NCBI GenBank assembly: GCA_964580075.1
Contig: CAZOJL010000003.1
Coordinates: forward strand, 1 to 64,000
From: VGWG01 sp964580075
GTDB lineage: Bacteria > Verrucomicrobiota > Kiritimatiellia > RFP12 > JAAYNR01
Direction: 5' to 3'
DNA length: 64,000 nt
The notes beneath the pieces are model-generated. The model saw only the letters and a list, made by a program, of their open reading frames with translations, did no database searches and was not told the origin of the DNA. A program made the position numbers and the translations under genes. Shown piece after piece: positions 17,533 through 27,052 of the stretch (position 1 is the stretch's first letter; each line of letters opens with the position of its first letter).

Positions 17533-18777
17533 ATGACAACAGATTCACAAGCTTTCGCGCAAGCTTACAAGACACTCTTCAAGGTCGAGTTCCCGGGGCA
17601 TGACGAAGCAGCGGTCCTTCCCCGCATCTTTGAATGCATGCCTTCGGCGGTTACCCGAAGGCCGATCATGGATCTGCATACGCATACGATGTACTCGGAT
17701 GGGAGCTACTCCCCCGTCGAGATCATCCGGGAAGCAGCCGCCCTGGGACTGAAAGCGGTCTCGATCACGGATCACGACGGGCTCAGAGCCTACGTCGAGG
17801 AGCCGGATATCTTCCGCCTTGCCGAACAGTCCGGTCTGCAACTGCTGCCTGGAGTGGAAGTGACATGCCTCGACAGGCATCCGGCGTGGAAGGACTTAGG
17901 GGGGCGTCGGCCCGTGCATATCCTCCTGTATCTCCCGCGCCTGCCCGAAGAATCGGACGCGGCACAACACATTGCCCGCCTCGCGGACCTGGACGCCTTC
18001 CTGCGTCCACGGCGTTGCTGGTGGCCGTTGGCGGTGACGCATCTGCTCTTCGCCCTGAAGCAGGACTACCCCGGGGCCGATCTGTCCCTGCGGGATTTCA
18101 TGCACTGGCTGTGCCGGGAGAACAAAAAGAAGGGCATCGCCAATCCCGACATCTCTTGGATGGACTCACACCCGTGCGAGGATTTTGATTTCTGGGTCGT
18201 GGGGTGGACCACGGACAGCCTTCCCGGTCAGATGCCGCGCCGCGTGTGGGACAGCAACGTGATCCTTTATGCGGCCGAAAGAATGCGGGGAATCCACGAT
18301 CTACCGGACGGTGTCGCCGACATCACCCAGTTTTTCCATTACGTTCACCACCATGCAGACCGTTACCTGGGGACCCATGAGGAATACCCCGATTGGTACG
18401 GGATGCCTATTGAGCGGGCAATCGAGGCTGTTCATCGGCACGGCGGTGTCGCCGTCTACGCACATCCATACTCTGACCTGCAGGCCTTGGGGCCAGCTCG
18501 ATTCGCGATGTGGACGGCTTCATTTCACCTTGACGGATACGAGGCGTACTCCACGTTACACGCTGGTTCGGAATGCCTCTACTTCGCCGGCCTCGGCGGC
18601 ATTCAGACAATCGGGAGCGATTTTCACGGCATCACCACACCGGACGTCAAACTGGGCCTGGGCAAGGCGGGCTGCCACGGCATGCAGACGACGAAAGAGC
18701 AACTTCAGACGCTCATCGCATCTAAACTGTTGCAGCCCTCGACCGCAGACAACGTGGAGTGGATTTCTGTTTCCTAA
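17533..18777 (+). CDS. PHP-domain metal-dependent phosphoesterase
   Basis: A 414-residue protein. All four PHP metal-site motifs are present: DLHTHTMYSDGSY near residue 47, SITDHDG near 77, GVEVTCLD near 105, then AVYAHPYSD near 310 and IGSDFHGI near 360. Between the third and fourth motifs lies an unusually long insert of about 190 residues rich in His and Trp (HYVHHHADRYLG), which sets it apart from the compact TrpH/RnaseAM enzymes. It probably hydrolyses a phosphoester with a di- or trinuclear metal centre; the substrate is unknown. The Shine-Dalgarno before ATG 17533 is weak. It is convergent with the MFS gene. Confidence 0.8.
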   Translation: MTTDSQAFAQAYKTLFKVEFPGHDEAAVLPRIFECMPSAVTRRPIMDLHTHTMYSDGSYSPVEIIREAAALGLKAVSITDHDGLRAYVEEPDIFRLAEQSGLQLLPGVEVTCLDRHPAWKDLGGRRPVHILLYLPRLPEESDAAQHIARLADLDAFLRPRRCWWPLAVTHLLFALKQDYPGADLSLRDFMHWLCRENKKKGIANPDISWMDSHPCEDFDFWVVGWTTDSLPGQMPRRVWDSNVILYAAERMRGIHDLPDGVADITQFFHYVHHHADRYLGTHEEYPDWYGMPIERAIEAVHRHGGVAVYAHPYSDLQALGPARFAMWTASFHLDGYEAYSTLHAGSECLYFAGLGGIQTIGSDFHGITTPDVKLGLGKAGCHGMQTTKEQLQTLIASKLLQPSTADNVEWISVS

Positions 18778-18842
18778 ACAGGTTTCCAACTATTTCCTGC
18801 GTGCGCTTCGTGGCCTTCGTCGTGTGAATTGACCTGTTTGGG

Positions 18843-20066
18843 TTAAGCCAGATTGTCCGCACTTTTCCAGCGATGAATGCCGGCCTGAAAAGCCGTGACC
18901 ACCACCAGGCCGATAGCGCAGGCGCAGGCGCTGAATGCAAATCCGAATCGATCGGACAAGCCGCCCCCGATCAGGGCGCCCAGGATCCCGCCGATTCCGA
19001 CCACCGATTCATTCACCGCCACATAGCGGGCGGTTCGTACCGGATGCGCGATCGCATGGAATACCAGATAGAAGAAGAACGATCCCGAGTAAACACCGAA
19101 GAGAATCACGCCGATTCGCAGGAGCGTGGAAGACACCCCAAAAGCCAGACATAGGGTTCCCACCACACCCAGTAAGCCGACCACGCTCACCGGAAATGCG
19201 CGATACATCCAGACGCGGCTCCTGCACAGGATCAATCCGGTCAGTGCCTGCGTGATGCTGAGAAGAAAGAAGAGTGTCCCGATACGGCCATCACCGAGCG
19301 AAAGGGTGTTGACGGCGTGCGCCGGAAAGACGGCGCGAATCACCGAAATGACAACGATGCCCGCTCCTGCGCCGATCCAGGCCAGCCAAGCCAGATCGGG
19401 GCACCGGGCGTAATCCACCCCTCTGGGCGGCAGACGCGTGACGGGGGCTGAAACCGGAGCAGCCTCCAGGTGCACCAAATGCTTCAGATGGTGTATGCCG
19501 ACCGCCGTGATGAGGGCCCCTGCGGCGCCACAGGCATAGGCCAGTTTCCATCCCTGCGCCCCGGTCTCCATCAGAAAGCCCGAAATGAACGGACCGGCCG
19601 CATATCCCGCGCTCCAGGCAAACGTATAGAGCCCCGTGGAATATGAGAGTGATTTTCCGCCCCCTTTGTCCACGGCCTTCATGAAGGTCTGAAACGGTGG
19701 GAAGAAGAGCGCGACCGCTCCCCCGGCCAGCGCAGTGAGGATGTAAATGCCCGTAGCTCCCGGCAGGATGGTGCCTAAGCCGGCCAACGCCGCCAGGGAG
19801 AGACACGAGGCCAGCATCAACGCGGCTGCGTTGCGCGGCGTCACCAGACGCCCCGTGACCAGACACGTAACCAGGTAGGTGATGCTCCAAATCGTCGTGA
19901 CGCTGCCACTCGCCGAGGCGCTGGCGCCCATCTTGACGAGACGCATCGTATTGATGAAAAGAAACTGCGCCGCAACCATGTCAATCAGCGCCGGAAAACA
20001 GTAAATCAAGATCCGTAAATGCTTGGACGTGTCCTTTTGTGTCATCCCTTCGTGTCTCCCGGTCAT
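18843..20066 (-). CDS. MFS-type membrane transporter
   Basis: A 407-residue integral inner-membrane protein with about 12 hydrophobic segments in two halves separated by a hydrophilic loop (about residues 190-220). The pattern is that of the major facilitator superfamily. GGALIGGGLSDRFGFAFSAC-like text near the C-terminus matches the loop G-x-x-x-D-R-x-G motif. ATG 20066 overlaps the TGA of the preceding gene (ATGA), so translation is coupled. ATG 20045 is an alternative with GGGAG upstream. The substrate is unknown, and coupling to a large secreted protein is unusual for an MFS carrier. Confidence 0.8.
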   Translation of the reverse strand: MTGRHEGMTQKDTSKHLRILIYCFPALIDMVAAQFLFINTMRLVKMGASASASGSVTTIWSITYLVTCLVTGRLVTPRNAAALMLASCLSLAALAGLGTILPGATGIYILTALAGGAVALFFPPFQTFMKAVDKGGGKSLSYSTGLYTFAWSAGYAAGPFISGFLMETGAQGWKLAYACGAAGALITAVGIHHLKHLVHLEAAPVSAPVTRLPPRGVDYARCPDLAWLAWIGAGAGIVVISVIRAVFPAHAVNTLSLGDGRIGTLFFLLSITQALTGLILCRSRVWMYRAFPVSVVGLLGVVGTLCLAFGVSSTLLRIGVILFGVYSGSFFFYLVFHAIAHPVRTARYVAVNESVVGIGGILGALIGGGLSDRFGFAFSACACAIGLVVVTAFQAGIHRWKSADNLA

Positions 20067-22873
20067 GGCTTGGTATTCCATTGCAAGACGGTGCGGAGGC
20101 CTTCGTCCTGAAATTCCATGGAGACGTTCAGACTGTCGATGGATTTGAACAGGCCGAATGCCGCCGTGGCATCGCTGAAGGCCGGCTGCTCCTGGCGGTC
20201 AGGCGATCCAAAAGTGGTGCTGTGCAGCCTGTTCGCCGGGGTTCCGGTCCAGGTGCCGCCACCGGGGTGCGCGGGACGGAACCCGAAGAGCCGCTGGTGT
20301 TCCGCAAGCGCCGCCTCCGGGGTCAGCCCGCGCGCCAGCATCAGCGGATACAGGCGTCCAATGCCCTGCATGGCGGCACTCCGCTCTTTTTCCATGGCGG
20401 CGGAATATAAGCCCGCCATCTGTTCGCGGCAGGCGGATGGATTGGCCAGAAGCCGAGCGGTGCGCATCGGGCTCTCCGAGATGCCGGCGATCACATCCCG
20501 GCTCGACCAGGGAATGTTCCGAACCACGACATAATTGCCTTCCACCCGGATGCCGAAGCGAATCTTGATCAGGCCCATCACACTGAAGGAGTAAACCCAG
20601 GCGTTCTCATCCGTCACGCGGTAGAATTCAGCGGCGAATTCGTCCGATCTCCGCCCGCCGTCCATGCGGGCCGCCAGCGATGCGGATGCGGCCTCTTCCA
20701 AAAACCGGGTGGTGCGCGCGCTGTCGCGGGTCTCAATGATGAAGGCGCACGGCCGGGTCAGCAGCGAGAGCGCCATCGGAATCATGAACATCTCGCTGCG
20801 ATCAAAGATTTCGGCGCCACCCCCGAAGGCGCCGAAGATGTCGCCGCTGCCCAGTGCAATGACCGGGTCCGCATCATAGAGGGCGAAGTGCAGGGCCGGG
20901 CCGAGATCATCCAGCGCGGCTGGCGAGAGATGGATAAAGCGCGTGAATAGCTCGGACATGCCTTCGGAAATCTGGGTCCACGCCGGCTCGCCCAGATTGA
21001 GCGAGAGCATGAGCACCGGGTCCGGCTTGGGACGCGGCACGTTCAGCGGCGGGCCCTTGCTGGTAACCAGAAATTCTTTCACGCTTCCATACAGCGAGTT
21101 ATCGATGAGCGGCAAGATAAAGGTGGTCATCTCCATACCGCCGTCTGGCTTGTCGTCAATGCGGATCGCAATCGGATCAAAGAACTGCCGCCAGAACCGG
21201 TTGTAGTTGGCCAGATAGCCGGCGTAATCATCGGCTTCCCTCTTCGTGGCCTGGTCCAGAGGGATTTCTGAAAGCGGCGTCGGGTCGGCCAAAGTCCCGT
21301 AAACGGCGGAAACGACCCGGCCATCGGGCTTCAGGTGCAAATCGCCGAGCGGAATGGCCGCTGAAAGGGCGCCCGACTCGCGAAGCTGATCGAGGGTTGG
21401 GGCTTGGATCCCGTCCAGATTCGCCAGCAGCGCCGCAGACGTGACGAACTCCATGCGGCTGCGGGCATACGCGCGGCGCAACTGGCCGATCTTGACCGCC
21501 GGGCCAACCAGACGGCGAATGAACGGATCGGAGAAGTAGATCATCATCCGCGTCCGATCCTGAACGGGGAGCTGGGAAAGCATGTAGCGATACTCGGCCG
21601 ATTCGGCGAGACTGGCGGCGGGGTCCTTGTGGAGCGCCAGCGTGAGATCCATTTCACGGCGGCTGGTGCTGATGATCAGGAGATCCCCGCGCAGGGCCCA
21701 GAAGGTCTCGCGCCCCTGTCCATTGGGAAACGCCATCACGTCACCCGTCACCCCCGTGACGCCGATCAGCGCAAGCAGGCCGGTCAGAATCTGGGGCTGG
21801 CTCACGCGTGCAATGACGGTGAGGTCCGTGCCGTCGATGAAAAACAGATCCGGCGCATACAAAGCGATTTCCGTCACGACGCCGGATTTCAGGATCTGGC
21901 GCATCCACGCTTCATTCAGGCCCATGCGTGCCAGATAGCGTTTCTTGAGATCGTAGCGGATGCTGCGGCCGGTGGCCGAAGACCCCAGCCCGCTGATGAA
22001 TTCCGCGCCGCCGTCAAGGAACGCGAGCAGTGAGGCCGGACGCAGGACATGCAGGGCGAGGCGGTCGGCAGGCACAGATTTCAAGATGGCGGGACTCGTG
22101 ACGCGCGTGTCGCCGAGCATCTCGGCGTACGGATGGGATTTGACGGTAACGCCCGGTATGGAACCGATGTCGAGGGTTGGCTCGCCTGCGTCGGGTGCGG
22201 ACCGCAGCGCCTGCAATTGCAGGGTTTCGTCGATGGCGGCCCGCCCGCCGAGCATGCCAAAGACCGATGTGGTTGACGCGGCGCCCCGGCGGCCCCGCCT
22301 GAAAGGCTCGTCATCCATCGTCAGGCCGGCCCATCCCGCCAGTATGCCGGATTGGGTGGTGGCGGCCAGATAACGCCAGTTGTCGGCGCGCATCTTCTTG
22401 AGATCGGATTTCAGATCTTCCTGAGCAGGAGCTGTGGTTTTGCCCCAGATCGCGCTGCACGCGCCGCCGGTGAGGCGGTTCTCGAATGACAGCGTGATGG
22501 GATCGGGCGCCACAGGCTTACGCACCATCATCATCGTGTAGATGGCGGTGGGGATTGATTGTTCCTGTGCGGCGACTTGTGTGACGGGTTTGATCGCCCG
22601 ATTCTCATCCACCTGGCGCATGCGGCGGCCCATCGAACGCATCATGATTTCCTCCGGCGGCATCACGTAGACTTCGACCGGGGCGTTGGAAGCCTGTTGC
22701 GGCGAGAGCGTCCAGCATCCATCACCGGGCAACACGATCGTCCCCGAAACAATCGCGTTTGAACTTCCGGCAACGGGTTGGATGCCGGTTGTGGCAACCT
22801 CGATCGGGGCTGCCATGGCGAACCGTGAAACGACGAGAACCAACCACGCGAGAGCGAAACGGTGCCTGTTCAT
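20063..22873 (-). CDS. Large secreted protein of unknown function
   Basis: A 936-residue exported protein. The start at ATG 22873 is set by AGGAGG 5 nt upstream and yields a signal peptide (MNRHRFALAWLVLVVSRFAMA). After a short beta-rich N-terminal region (IVSGTIVLPGDGCWTLSP) the rest alternates helices and strands. The segments LALHVLRPASLLAFLDGG, DLTVIARVSQPQILTG and WALRGDLLIISTSRREMD recall DUF3352-like proteins, but only loosely. No catalytic motif is recognised. It is the first gene of a pair with the MFS transporter, with a 4-bp overlap. I do not recognise a function. Confidence 0.6.
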   Translation of the reverse strand: MNRHRFALAWLVLVVSRFAMAAPIEVATTGIQPVAGSSNAIVSGTIVLPGDGCWTLSPQQASNAPVEVYVMPPEEIMMRSMGRRMRQVDENRAIKPVTQVAAQEQSIPTAIYTMMMVRKPVAPDPITLSFENRLTGGACSAIWGKTTAPAQEDLKSDLKKMRADNWRYLAATTQSGILAGWAGLTMDDEPFRRGRRGAASTTSVFGMLGGRAAIDETLQLQALRSAPDAGEPTLDIGSIPGVTVKSHPYAEMLGDTRVTSPAILKSVPADRLALHVLRPASLLAFLDGGAEFISGLGSSATGRSIRYDLKKRYLARMGLNEAWMRQILKSGVVTEIALYAPDLFFIDGTDLTVIARVSQPQILTGLLALIGVTGVTGDVMAFPNGQGRETFWALRGDLLIISTSRREMDLTLALHKDPAASLAESAEYRYMLSQLPVQDRTRMMIYFSDPFIRRLVGPAVKIGQLRRAYARSRMEFVTSAALLANLDGIQAPTLDQLRESGALSAAIPLGDLHLKPDGRVVSAVYGTLADPTPLSEIPLDQATKREADDYAGYLANYNRFWRQFFDPIAIRIDDKPDGGMEMTTFILPLIDNSLYGSVKEFLVTSKGPPLNVPRPKPDPVLMLSLNLGEPAWTQISEGMSELFTRFIHLSPAALDDLGPALHFALYDADPVIALGSGDIFGAFGGGAEIFDRSEMFMIPMALSLLTRPCAFIIETRDSARTTRFLEEAASASLAARMDGGRRSDEFAAEFYRVTDENAWVYSFSVMGLIKIRFGIRVEGNYVVVRNIPWSSRDVIAGISESPMRTARLLANPSACREQMAGLYSAAMEKERSAAMQGIGRLYPLMLARGLTPEAALAEHQRLFGFRPAHPGGGTWTGTPANRLHSTTFGSPDRQEQPAFSDATAAFGLFKSIDSLNVSMEFQDEGLRTVLQWNTKP

Positions 22874-22974
22874 TGATCCTCCTGTGTGAAGCTTCCACGC
22901 TTCATTGATTCGACCGGCCGGCTTGCATGGGCCAAAAGCGTACCCAGAACCGGCCATAGCCATCGATGTCGGCA

Positions 22975-23149
22975 AGAGGAGCATGCCAGAAGCGCGTACC
23001 CATGTCCAGAATATCGTGGATGGACTATTTTTACCATTTTCTATATAATATACCGCAACAACTCTGGTTTTGCGGAATTATCGTGGTCACACCAAGTCGG
23101 CGTGCTGTTGGTTCCAATGCAGACGAGGAGATGTCAGTGGAGGTATTTC
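22975..23149 (+). promoter_or_regulatory. Promoter and leader of the Cys-rich protein gene
   Basis: TGGACT at 23021-23026, a 17-bp spacer and a perfect TATAAT at 23044-23049 form a good sigma-70 promoter. The leader of about 95 nt ends in GGAGG 6 nt before the ATG. The whole stretch is repeated at 36224-36372, where the -10 has decayed to AAAATA. Confidence 0.65.
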
Positions 23150-23569
23150 ATGAAGAAAACACTTATTCTGGTCGCCGTACTGGCGATGGCATCGGCAACG
23201 GCATGGGCCAACTGCGGACAATGCCCGGCCGACAAGGACGCGGCCAAGGGCGCGGCCAAGGGCGCCTGCTGCAAAGCTGGCGACAGCGTGTTCGCGTGCG
23301 CCAAGTGCAGCGTGGTCGATCTCAAGGCCGGCAAGTGCTCGAAGTGCGAAGCGGCTCTCACGGCTATGAAGGTTTTGGCCATGAAGGACGGCGCGGTCAC
23401 TTTGTGCCCCTGCGAAGCGGCTTGCAAGTGCACGATCAAGGCTGATGATGCCACCCAGTGCAGTTGCGACAAGGCCGTTGTGACGATCAAGTGCGCGGCC
23501 GCATGCAAGGTCGAAGCCCCCAAGGTCGAAGCCCCCAAGGTCGAAGCCCCCAAGGTCGAAGCCCAGTAA
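23150..23569 (+). CDS. Small Cys-rich secreted protein with VEAPK repeats
   Basis: 139 residues. The signal peptide is MKKTLILVAVLAMASATAWA. The mature part has about 16 Cys, many as CxxC, CC or CxC (NCGQCPAD, CAKCSV, GKCSKCE, CPCEAACKC, CSCDKA), with Lys- and Ala-rich linkers. This suggests metal or disulfide chemistry in the periplasm. The C-terminus is four perfect copies of the pentapeptide VEAPK, the last ending AQ. A strong terminator follows. It is not assignable to a named family by eye. A decayed second copy lies 13 kb downstream at 36224-36565. Confidence 0.8.
   Translation: MKKTLILVAVLAMASATAWANCGQCPADKDAAKGAAKGACCKAGDSVFACAKCSVVDLKAGKCSKCEAALTAMKVLAMKDGAVTLCPCEAACKCTIKADDATQCSCDKAVVTIKCAAACKVEAPKVEAPKVEAPKVEAQ
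23507..23566 (+). repeat. Four tandem 15-bp repeats (VEAPK codons)
   Basis: The unit AAGGTCGAAGCCCCC is repeated four times, the last with one changed base triplet. It encodes the C-terminal VEAPK repeats of the Cys-rich protein. The copy at 36224-36565 has only two units, so the array length has changed since duplication. Confidence 0.9.
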
Positions 23570-23590
23570 TACGGACCTGGATGAATCCGA

Positions 23591-23619
23591 AGGCCTCCCG
23601 CCATGGGAGGCCTTTTTTT
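23591..23619 (+). terminator. Rho-independent terminator
   Basis: A 9-bp perfect stem (AGGCCTCCC with GGGAGGCCT), a 5-nt loop and then TTTTTT, placed 21 bp after the stop of the Cys-rich protein gene. Confidence 0.9.
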
Positions 23620-23783
23620 ATGCCCGTGTTAAGCTTCGAACTTGAGATAGACAAAACCGCCATTTTTTGGCATCGTGATACCGTAAAAGTGCTGGTTCTC
23701 CCCCTCTCAACGGGCCGGTACCCGCATTGATCGGAATACGCTTTTGGACCACGAGTCACAACAGGTTGAAGGGAGACGAAGCC

Positions 23784-26700
23784 ATGAACAGTTCAGTCCC
23801 GAAATATTCTCCGTGCCAGATGCAGCGCCACGGGATCACACTCCCCGGGCTACTGGCGACGGCTTGTCTTGTTTGCGCGGCGCCAGCGACGCATGCTGCC
23901 GATTTTGTCGGCGCCTCGCAGGTTGTGGCGCGCGTCAGAGACGCCCTCGCGACACCGGCTCCAAAGGCTGCGCCTGCGGACGACGGCAAAATGGCCGCGC
24001 TGGCGGACGATCTCGCCGCCCTGCGCACGGGTTGGACCAACATGACGCCCGACGCGGCCGCCGCCCGCTGGATCTCGCTTGCCGATCGGCTCCACGAACT
24101 TCAGTCCGACGCCCGGAGCAATCCCTCCCGCGCCGAATACAGGCATGACTGGGATGACTGGGATGATTACGGCATGGGCGGGGAGATCGCGGGCGATTCG
24201 ACCGGCACGGTCACGCTGGTGACGCTTTTTGACTCGCTGCCGGGACCTTCCGCTTGGAATGCACTGCACGCGCAAATCGAAAGCCGAGCGGCCACCACAC
24301 CTGCCGAACAGAAACGCAAGCTGGCACTCAATCTCCTCGTCATCCTGCTCCTCGATGACCGGGCCGGATTTGACGCCGCCCTCAAGGAAGGCGATGCCCA
24401 ATTCCGGAAGAGCAGCGATACCAGCGCCCGGGATGTGAAATACAGGCTCGACGGCCTACGGCGCGCCACAGTCGAGCGCAACCTACGCTCGCCGGCCGAT
24501 GCGGTCAATGCGTTCCGGCAGGTGATCGACATGCCGCTGGATCACGAGGCGGGGGCTTATGTTGTCCAGGTTCCGGACCTCGTCACCATCGCCGGGGAGA
24601 AGGAGGCTCGCGCCCTATTGCGCAAGGCGATAGTCAATCCTTACCTCAAGCTACACGTACCGGGCGGCGGGCGCACGTTGAGTCTGCTCAAAGAAGTCGT
24701 GACCGAAGATATCGACAAGCTGGAGCGCCCCCAGTGGGCGCTGATCAACAGCAGTGCGGATGTGTCGCTGTTTGAAGCCATGGACCGCAAATTCCCGGCA
24801 CGGTCCGAGGAGGAGGACAGCCAGGACGTCATGTCGATGGTGACCGATGGCGGCAGGTACGGGCGCTATGGACAGGACTACGAACGACGCACGGCGCTCG
24901 GTTTCTACCTCCTGGGGTTGACCGACGTTGGACGCGTCGACGACGCCGTGTCGGCCACGCTCAAGGCGGCCGAGGCAGAGGATTTCGAGCTTTATCTCAC
25001 TCTTGATGTCAGATCCCTCACCGACAGCAACGCCGTCAGCCGTCTCGCACAGTATTGCGAAGGCGTGCTGGTCACACGTTCGGTCGACAGTCTCTGGGAG
25101 GTTTTCACAGCCGTCGCCAACCGGGCCGGCCGCGGAGACGCCGCCCTGAAGCTGTTACAGGAACGCATGGCCAATCCAGCCATCGGTCCGGAATCACTGA
25201 CCCGGCTTCAGAACCACTACCTCGCGACGCTGCTGGCGATGGACCGGGTTGACGATGCCGCCGCGTTCTGCCGCGAAGCGATCAAGACTCGCAAGCCGGA
25301 CGGCTCGGAATTCGCCTATGCGTCGACACAGATTCCCTCCCGCCTCGCCCAGCTTGGCCGTCTCCTCGGTCGAAAGGACTGGGTGGCAGAGGGGGTTGCG
25401 GCGATGCTGCAAGCGGATCCGAACAGCAGCGGTCAAGGGCTGGAGAGCATCTTTGACGCAAACGACAACGAGGCGCTGCTGGCGGTCCAGGAGGCGGGCC
25501 GGTTGGCCGATGTCGAGGCGCTGGTAGTCGAGGCGCTCGCACAGCAGATCCGCGAGAATCAACAGGATCGGAATGCGATGGCAGTCGCAGGCGTTTTGAA
25601 GGCGCTAGCCGTCGTCTACGACACTGCAGGCCGCTCGGCCGATGTGATGACCTTGCTGGAACATGCCCCCTGGTGGGGGGTGGATGATGTCGACAAACTG
25701 GATTCGGATGAACCCTTGCAGATGGCGGTGCTGCACGCGCTGGCCGCCACGGGGCACACCCAAGAGGCGGCGCATTTTGCCCGCCGGATACTCGGTACAC
25801 AGCCCGATGACGATACCGTCTACGCGGTGCTGGCGGACGTGGAAGGCATTCTCTGTCTGCCATTTCTCGACGACCTGAGTCAGCGCGACCGGTTCGAGGA
25901 GCGCCCACTGATCTGGAAAGCGGAGGTGTTGCGGCGCGCCGGGCAACTCGACGCGGCCGAAGCGGCGGCGCGGGCGGCGCTTCAGATTGACCCGACAGAC
26001 GGAGACCAGCATGCGGGCGACCGCGTGCGCGCCTACAGCGTGCTGGCTGCCATTCTGGGGGCTGGCGGAAAGACGTCGGACGCCGCGTTCTTCAGCAACG
26101 TGGTCGCGTCGGTGCGCATGGCGGAGCAGGGTGACCGATTCACGGAGTTTGGACTTCTCGAGCGCAGCATTCCGCTCTACGAGAAGGCCGAGGAGTTGTT
26201 CGGCGCGGCCTACTGTGTGCAATGGCGATTGGCCGAAAGATTGCAGGCCATGGGCCGCACGGCGGAGGCGGAGATGCACTACGCCATTGCGTTTGAGCGA
26301 ATGCCTGAGCAGTTCGGACGCGTGGCGAGTTTTTGCTTCGGCTGCGAGGGCGCATTCGGAAGCGACGCCAGCCGCAGTGCCGCCGAGCGGGTGCTTTCCG
26401 GTCTGCTCGACAAGGAACCGGTCCGTCCGCAGGTTTACTACCTGATGGGCCTGCTGCGGGAGGCGCAAGAGCGCAAGAGCGAAGCCGCCGACTACTTCAA
26501 GAAGGCCCTTGAGCAGGATCCGGAGTACTTCGATGCGATGCGGGCGCTGCACGATCTGGCACGCGTGATCTTCATGACGCAGGATGAACGCAACGGCCTC
26601 ATGCTCAGGATGCTGGCGCTGGATCCCCAGCAGCGCCACGACACCTATATCGACAAAATATCAGACTTCAATGCCTTGTGGGAGCGGGGAGGGCCGCCGC

Positions 26701-26960
26701 AGCGGCTGCCCCTGAAGCCGGAGGCCGGCATTTTTCCACTTGCGGCGTCGAAAGCCCACCTCGCGTCCCAGGCCGACGCGCAGCGGCAGCAAACGCAGGC
26801 CGGCGGCATGCCTGCTAGGTTCAACAACCGCATAGGCCGACGATCGATGGCGATGGATAGAGCCCGCGAGTTCACGGTTCCGACATTTGGTGAAATGCTC
26901 ATGCAACACGAACTGACGCGTGAGATCATGCCGTTGCTCGACCCCTCCGGGAGCTACTGA
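23784..26960 (+). CDS. Large secreted TPR-like protein
   Basis: A 1058-residue protein with a signal-peptide-like N-terminus (hydrophobic GLLATACLVCAAPATHA, residues 20-37). Most of the body is helical repeat of the TPR type, clearest in the last third (LIWKAEVLRRAGQLDAAEAA, QVYYLMGLLREAQERKSEAA with DYFKKALEQDPEYF). The C-terminal 100 residues are low-complexity, with QADAQRQQTQ. GGGAG at 23771-23775 precedes the ATG by 8 nt. It probably acts as a periplasmic scaffold. No enzyme motif is visible. The next gene starts 92 bp on. Confidence 0.75.
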   Translation: MNSSVPKYSPCQMQRHGITLPGLLATACLVCAAPATHAADFVGASQVVARVRDALATPAPKAAPADDGKMAALADDLAALRTGWTNMTPDAAAARWISLADRLHELQSDARSNPSRAEYRHDWDDWDDYGMGGEIAGDSTGTVTLVTLFDSLPGPSAWNALHAQIESRAATTPAEQKRKLALNLLVILLLDDRAGFDAALKEGDAQFRKSSDTSARDVKYRLDGLRRATVERNLRSPADAVNAFRQVIDMPLDHEAGAYVVQVPDLVTIAGEKEARALLRKAIVNPYLKLHVPGGGRTLSLLKEVVTEDIDKLERPQWALINSSADVSLFEAMDRKFPARSEEEDSQDVMSMVTDGGRYGRYGQDYERRTALGFYLLGLTDVGRVDDAVSATLKAAEAEDFELYLTLDVRSLTDSNAVSRLAQYCEGVLVTRSVDSLWEVFTAVANRAGRGDAALKLLQERMANPAIGPESLTRLQNHYLATLLAMDRVDDAAAFCREAIKTRKPDGSEFAYASTQIPSRLAQLGRLLGRKDWVAEGVAAMLQADPNSSGQGLESIFDANDNEALLAVQEAGRLADVEALVVEALAQQIRENQQDRNAMAVAGVLKALAVVYDTAGRSADVMTLLEHAPWWGVDDVDKLDSDEPLQMAVLHALAATGHTQEAAHFARRILGTQPDDDTVYAVLADVEGILCLPFLDDLSQRDRFEERPLIWKAEVLRRAGQLDAAEAAARAALQIDPTDGDQHAGDRVRAYSVLAAILGAGGKTSDAAFFSNVVASVRMAEQGDRFTEFGLLERSIPLYEKAEELFGAAYCVQWRLAERLQAMGRTAEAEMHYAIAFERMPEQFGRVASFCFGCEGAFGSDASRSAAERVLSGLLDKEPVRPQVYYLMGLLREAQERKSEAADYFKKALEQDPEYFDAMRALHDLARVIFMTQDERNGLMLRMLALDPQQRHDTYIDKISDFNALWERGGPPQRLPLKPEAGIFPLAASKAHLASQADAQRQQTQAGGMPARFNNRIGRRSMAMDRAREFTVPTFGEMLMQHELTREIMPLLDPSGSY

Positions 26961-27052
26961 GCCGGCTTTAGCGGCTTCGCCACGCTGGCGTGTCAGATTC
27001 CAGAGCTGGAGTTGCAGTTGAGATAGCCGCGCGCGTTCAGGGAAGGTTTTCA

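Noticed and set aside
18777..18842. Terminator between the PHP and MFS genes
   Set aside because: The complementary ends (AAACAGGT/ACCTGTTT) are about 50 nt apart and no U-tract follows.
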